From Semisulcospira habei (lineage: Eukaryota > Mollusca > Gastropoda > Semisulcospiridae): a stretch of DNA of 64,000 bases. A program made the translations under genes and the position numbers. The stretch's first letter is position 1, and each line of letters begins with the position of its first letter. The stretch spans positions 221,369,144 through 221,433,143 of the forward strand of contig BTPG01000001.1 in the NCBI GenBank assembly GCA_036245525.1, in the 5' to 3' direction. Positions 60,746 to 64,000 of this stretch are shown here, in pieces. The notes below the pieces were generated by a model. It was not told the DNA's origin and did no database searches. It saw only the letters and a list, made by a program, of their open reading frames with translations.

Positions 60746-61379
60746 GTGGGTTAGTTAGTTATTTGGGTGTAACGCCGAGGCAGGCGACTAAGGTCATCTC
60801 ACGGCGGGATGGGTAAAACTCTGGCCAGCCAGACTAAAAGAAAGGTCTTAAGACAAGATGTAAACATATCTTTAATATATTTCATGCTAAAATGTCGCAA
60901 AGGTCTTTAAAGGAAAAGTTTATAGACTCTCAAAAAAAAAAAAAGGTCAAAATAATAGAATTAACATAGTATATGAATGCTCAAATCTTATTTTAAAAAA
61001 GTATTTAAAATATTGCACTCTCCCAGAAAAGGGGGGGGGGGGGGGGAGATTTGGACTGTTGTTATTCTGGGCTTATTGTCTTCCTTTTGTGGTTTGTTTG
61101 ATTGCTCCTTTGTTCCCGTGTGTTTTCGTCTGGGAGGAATTTTCCATTCCCGTCACACTCCATCCACACTTCAATACCACAGCAGTCCGGCAACATGCGA
61201 AGCAGACGGACACCTCATTATGTCTATTTTCTGATACATGTGCAGTTTCCATCGATTTTATTTCATATCAATAGCCTGTGAACGCTCTGACTCTTTCCAC
61301 CTCAGTAACATAGGCGAACAATTATAAATCAGCAACAACAAAAAAGAAAAGAAAAAAAGAGGCATTGAGCATAATTATC

Positions 61380-61470
61380 TTCAATATTTGTCAGCAAGAG
61401 GCATAGTTCCTCGTGAGACCCAGCTTGCGGGGGCTCATGAGGATCTATGCCTCTTGCAGTTGGATACTGC
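61380..61470. repeat. Family B hairpin core
   Basis: GCAAGAGGCATAGTTCCTC…GAGGATCTATGCCTCTTGC, tip shortened. Confidence 0.78.
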
Positions 61471-61539
61471 AAGCAAAAAATCAGCACAACACTTCCTACT
61501 TGTTGGAAAAACGGACGTTCAGTTCAAGTGTGGCCTCAA

Positions 61540-61620
61540 CGATCTAGGCATGGATCATCAAGCGCTTAGAGGCTCATGAGGATCTTGACTGCTTTTTGCA
61601 GATGACTGTTAAACTTGAAC
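61540..61620. repeat. Family B fragment
   Basis: AGGCATGGATCATCAAGCGC…GGCTCATGAGGATC, most of the stem lost. Confidence 0.55.
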
Positions 61621-62034
61621 ATGCCGGTCTAGATAACAGCCCTGAAACAGCTGGCGTCTAACAATTATTTTGTGTTATATGACTCACGGGTGGAAACACG
61701 TTGGTTTCGCAAATCAAAGCCGCAGGCCCAACCTCTTAACGACAAATACAAAATCTGCTACCAGTCTCACGGACTCATACGTCATTTAAAACTGGGCCCT
61801 CACAGTAACACAGAAACGAAACGACAGTCGCTGGAGAGAAATGAATCAAGGTTATGAATTTTATTCGTAATCAACCTTGCAAGTGCATGTTTATCTGATA
61901 ATATTGCAGTAGGGTCAATTGGTTTAAACAGAGTGGACTTTATGAAAAAAAAATACTGTATGTGACAGCTGTGAAAGATGTATTACATACAGTTTCAAAA
62001 GGTGGGGGTGGGGGGCGGGGTGGGGGGAGGGGGG

Positions 62035-62130
62035 GGGGTCTGACGAGCTGAGAGGCTCATCAGACACCTCCCTTGAGCTAATGCGCTCGATCTGGAAAAC
62101 CTTAGTCTCGCAAATTATACGTGGGCATTA
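62035..62130. repeat. Degraded palindrome, family A-like
   Basis: GTCTGACGAGCTGAGAGGC…TCATCAGACACCTCCCTTGAGC then CGCTCGATCTGG, next to a G-rich run. Confidence 0.5.
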
Positions 62131-62629
62131 GCAAGTTAAGAATTCTGTTTTTTTTTTGTTTTTTTTTTTTAATAAATTATTTATTTATTTTAAACACAGG
62201 TTTGAGGTACTGAAACATGCAAATCCAAGTTTCAAACTCTAGACTACCACGCAATAATAAGGCACTCATGATATGAATGTTAGTTGGGGTAGTCCAGATA
62301 ACATCATACTTAAACAGTAAGGTATTAACGGACGAACAGCGATGACAGACTTGAAAATGCGATCACAGGTGTTTAGCCTTAACTTGATTGCACGCGCACG
62401 TAATCCGCGATTCGAACATACGTTTTTTTTTTTTTTTTTTTTTTTGGGGGGATGTCTTATATCAGTAGAATCAGAATGTTGTCATAAATATTTTCCGTGC
62501 TCTGGCTAGTTCTAGAATCTAGAGACGGGTGTTGTGAAATGATTAGATAAAACGATCAACTGCTTACTGGCTACCCTCCACACCACCCACCACTTTTCTT
62601 GTGCACACACCCGCCACTTCCCCTTACAT

Positions 62630-62700
62630 GTGTGCTGGTTTGTGATTTTGGATTTAACGGCTATAAGCCGTTAGGCCCAAAGTCCCAGGCAGCAGATATA
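62630..62700. repeat. Family D hairpin
   Basis: TGTGTGCTGGTTTGTGATTTT, tip TAACGGCTATAAGCCGTTA, then imperfect complement. Confidence 0.72.
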
Positions 62701-62796
62701 CAGGAATGCATACGCACGTACTGGCCGCCTGACGAGTGCTTAAACTACAACTACACACATGATGAGAGAGAGGAAGGGGGGGGGGTGGGCCGGGGG

Positions 62797-62799
62797 TGG

Positions 62800-62895
<96 letters not shown>
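62797..62895. repeat. (GA)n microsatellite at a LINE 3′ end
   Basis: About 48 GA units immediately beyond the LINE tail sequence. Confidence 0.95.
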
Positions 62896-62897
<2 letters not shown>

Positions 62898-63560
62898 CAA
62901 TGAATCTTTATTTGACAATGGTAAAGATATTGACAGAGCCCGAGGCAATGCATTTTTTTTTCACACCTGCCGTTGCTACTTCTACAGACAAACAACAATT
63001 ATATACATTAGATACATAGTCTGAGACTAAGGGGGTGCGGGGGGGGGGGAGGGAAGGGATTTTTTAAAATTTTATTTTATTTTTTTTTAATCGCACGCAC
63101 ATCATTACAGAAAACGTAATACTTGCGTGCGCACATTCATTCACACCGGACAGGTATACATATCCATGTTTAATGAATGCATTCCTACTTACAGTGTGTA
63201 GTGAACTGAGAATGATGTTCTCCTATAGCAAGTAAGTATTGTGGCTACTTATGATTGCGATGCTAGGTATTAAAAAGTCTTTCCTTAAAACATGATATCG
63301 TAGGAATGGTCTTTACATAGGATGGAAGTAAATTCCACAAAGTTGCCCCGGAGAATGCTAAACTGGTTTTAAATAAGTCAATTCTGGTTTTGGGTACGAC
63401 GTACATGCTTTTTGTATCCCATAGCGGGACTGAGACCGGACTAGCAGCTGGGTTAAGTATTCGGGAGTTCTGTTATTTCGAATCTTGAACATGAGAACTC
63501 CTTTGTTATAAACAAACTGATGCTTAAGAGAAAGAAGTCCTGCTTTGTGCATCTTATCAT
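62896..63560 (-). mobile_element. LINE 3′ end with reverse-transcriptase C-terminus, degraded
   Basis: Minus-strand frames give KHQFVYNKGVLMFKIRNN, PEYLTQLLV, then after a frameshift near 63390 LAFSGATLWNLLPSYVKT and ISCFKERLFNT before a stop near 63270. This order is typical of the C-terminus of Jockey/CR1-like LINE proteins (the SGA-LWN motif is diagnostic). The 3′ UTR runs to about 62896 and meets (TC)n. Frame breaks show it is dead. Confidence 0.78.
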
Positions 63561-63656
63561 GTTGTCAAAGAAGGATCCGGTAAGATTAACTTTACTGCTT
63601 GTTTCAGTAGATGTAAAGAGTTCAGTCTGTTTACGAGAGGGAGGGAGGGAGGGAGG

Positions 63657-63657
63657 G

Positions 63658-63736
<79 letters not shown>
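63657..63736. repeat. (GA)n microsatellite
   Basis: GAGG units passing into about 37 GA units. Confidence 0.95.
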
Positions 63737-63738
<2 letters not shown>

Positions 63739-64000
63739 TCCTCTTCAACATCCTCAACATGCCAGACACGTCTTTTAACATGAGCTAGGCGGTTCAAACT
63801 CAAGGCTCCACGCAAGAATCTCTCTCTCTCACACACACACAACACACACACACACGTCACTAAAAATATACAAATTACATTCGTTTCAATCAATAAAAAC
63901 CTTACTTCGCAAAGAAGCTGCCCGGGCCTCTTCCATGGTCGGTGTCGAACATCAAGCACCTTTCACTGTCCACACCACCACATCACACACTACCCGGCAC

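Overview
The window is animal (metazoan) nuclear DNA. Genes have GT–AG introns with correct phase, coding is sparse, and most of the sequence is repeats: (CA)n, (TA)n, (GA)n and (TTA)n microsatellites, tRNA-derived SINEs, LINE remnants, solo LTRs, Tc1 elements and a very large number of short palindromic elements. Gene content (TRIM-NHL, Cdc42-like GTPase, MGST2-type MAPEG enzyme, a zinc-finger/tyrosine-recombinase protein of a kind common in cnidarians and molluscs) and repeat style suggest a lophotrochozoan, probably a marine mollusc. The species is an inference.

Layout. All recognisable genes are on the minus strand. 554–667 is the first exon of a Rho/Cdc42 paralog whose remainder lies off the left edge. 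6655–11192 is a complete four-exon Cdc42-like GTPase (193 aa, CaaX box CSIL); intron 1 carries a solo LTR with a perfect 5-bp target duplication. 14728–17917 is a two-exon Crypton-like gene: zinc fingers, a tyrosine recombinase with nearly complete catalytic residues, and a Myb/SANT-like tail, broken by one apparent frameshift. 19511–26708 is a five-exon MGST2-like MAPEG gene (167 aa); intron 4 carries an LTR that is split by a Tc1 transposon. 49296–54645 is a four-exon TRIM protein (RING, B-box, coiled coil, filamin, NHL; 677 aa). 26.7–49.3 kb and 54.7–64 kb are essentially repeats, with one unassigned possible exon near 34.1 kb and a LINE reverse-transcriptase C-terminus at 63.3–63.6 kb.

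The most striking feature is a population of at least 50 palindromic elements in several families (called A, B, C, D, E here). Intact A, B and E copies start with TTAACYC and end with the complement, as expected for TTAA-targeting (piggyBac-type) MITEs, and most have a near-perfect hairpin core of 60–110 bp. A paralogous empty site inside the window shows one insertion into TTAA with duplication of TTAA. Several copies share one TTAA with a neighbour, and others are interrupted by a SINE or an LTR, so the order of insertion can be read. No piggyBac-like transposase was seen here; the only DNA-transposon coding regions are two dead Tc1 copies and the Crypton-like recombinase.
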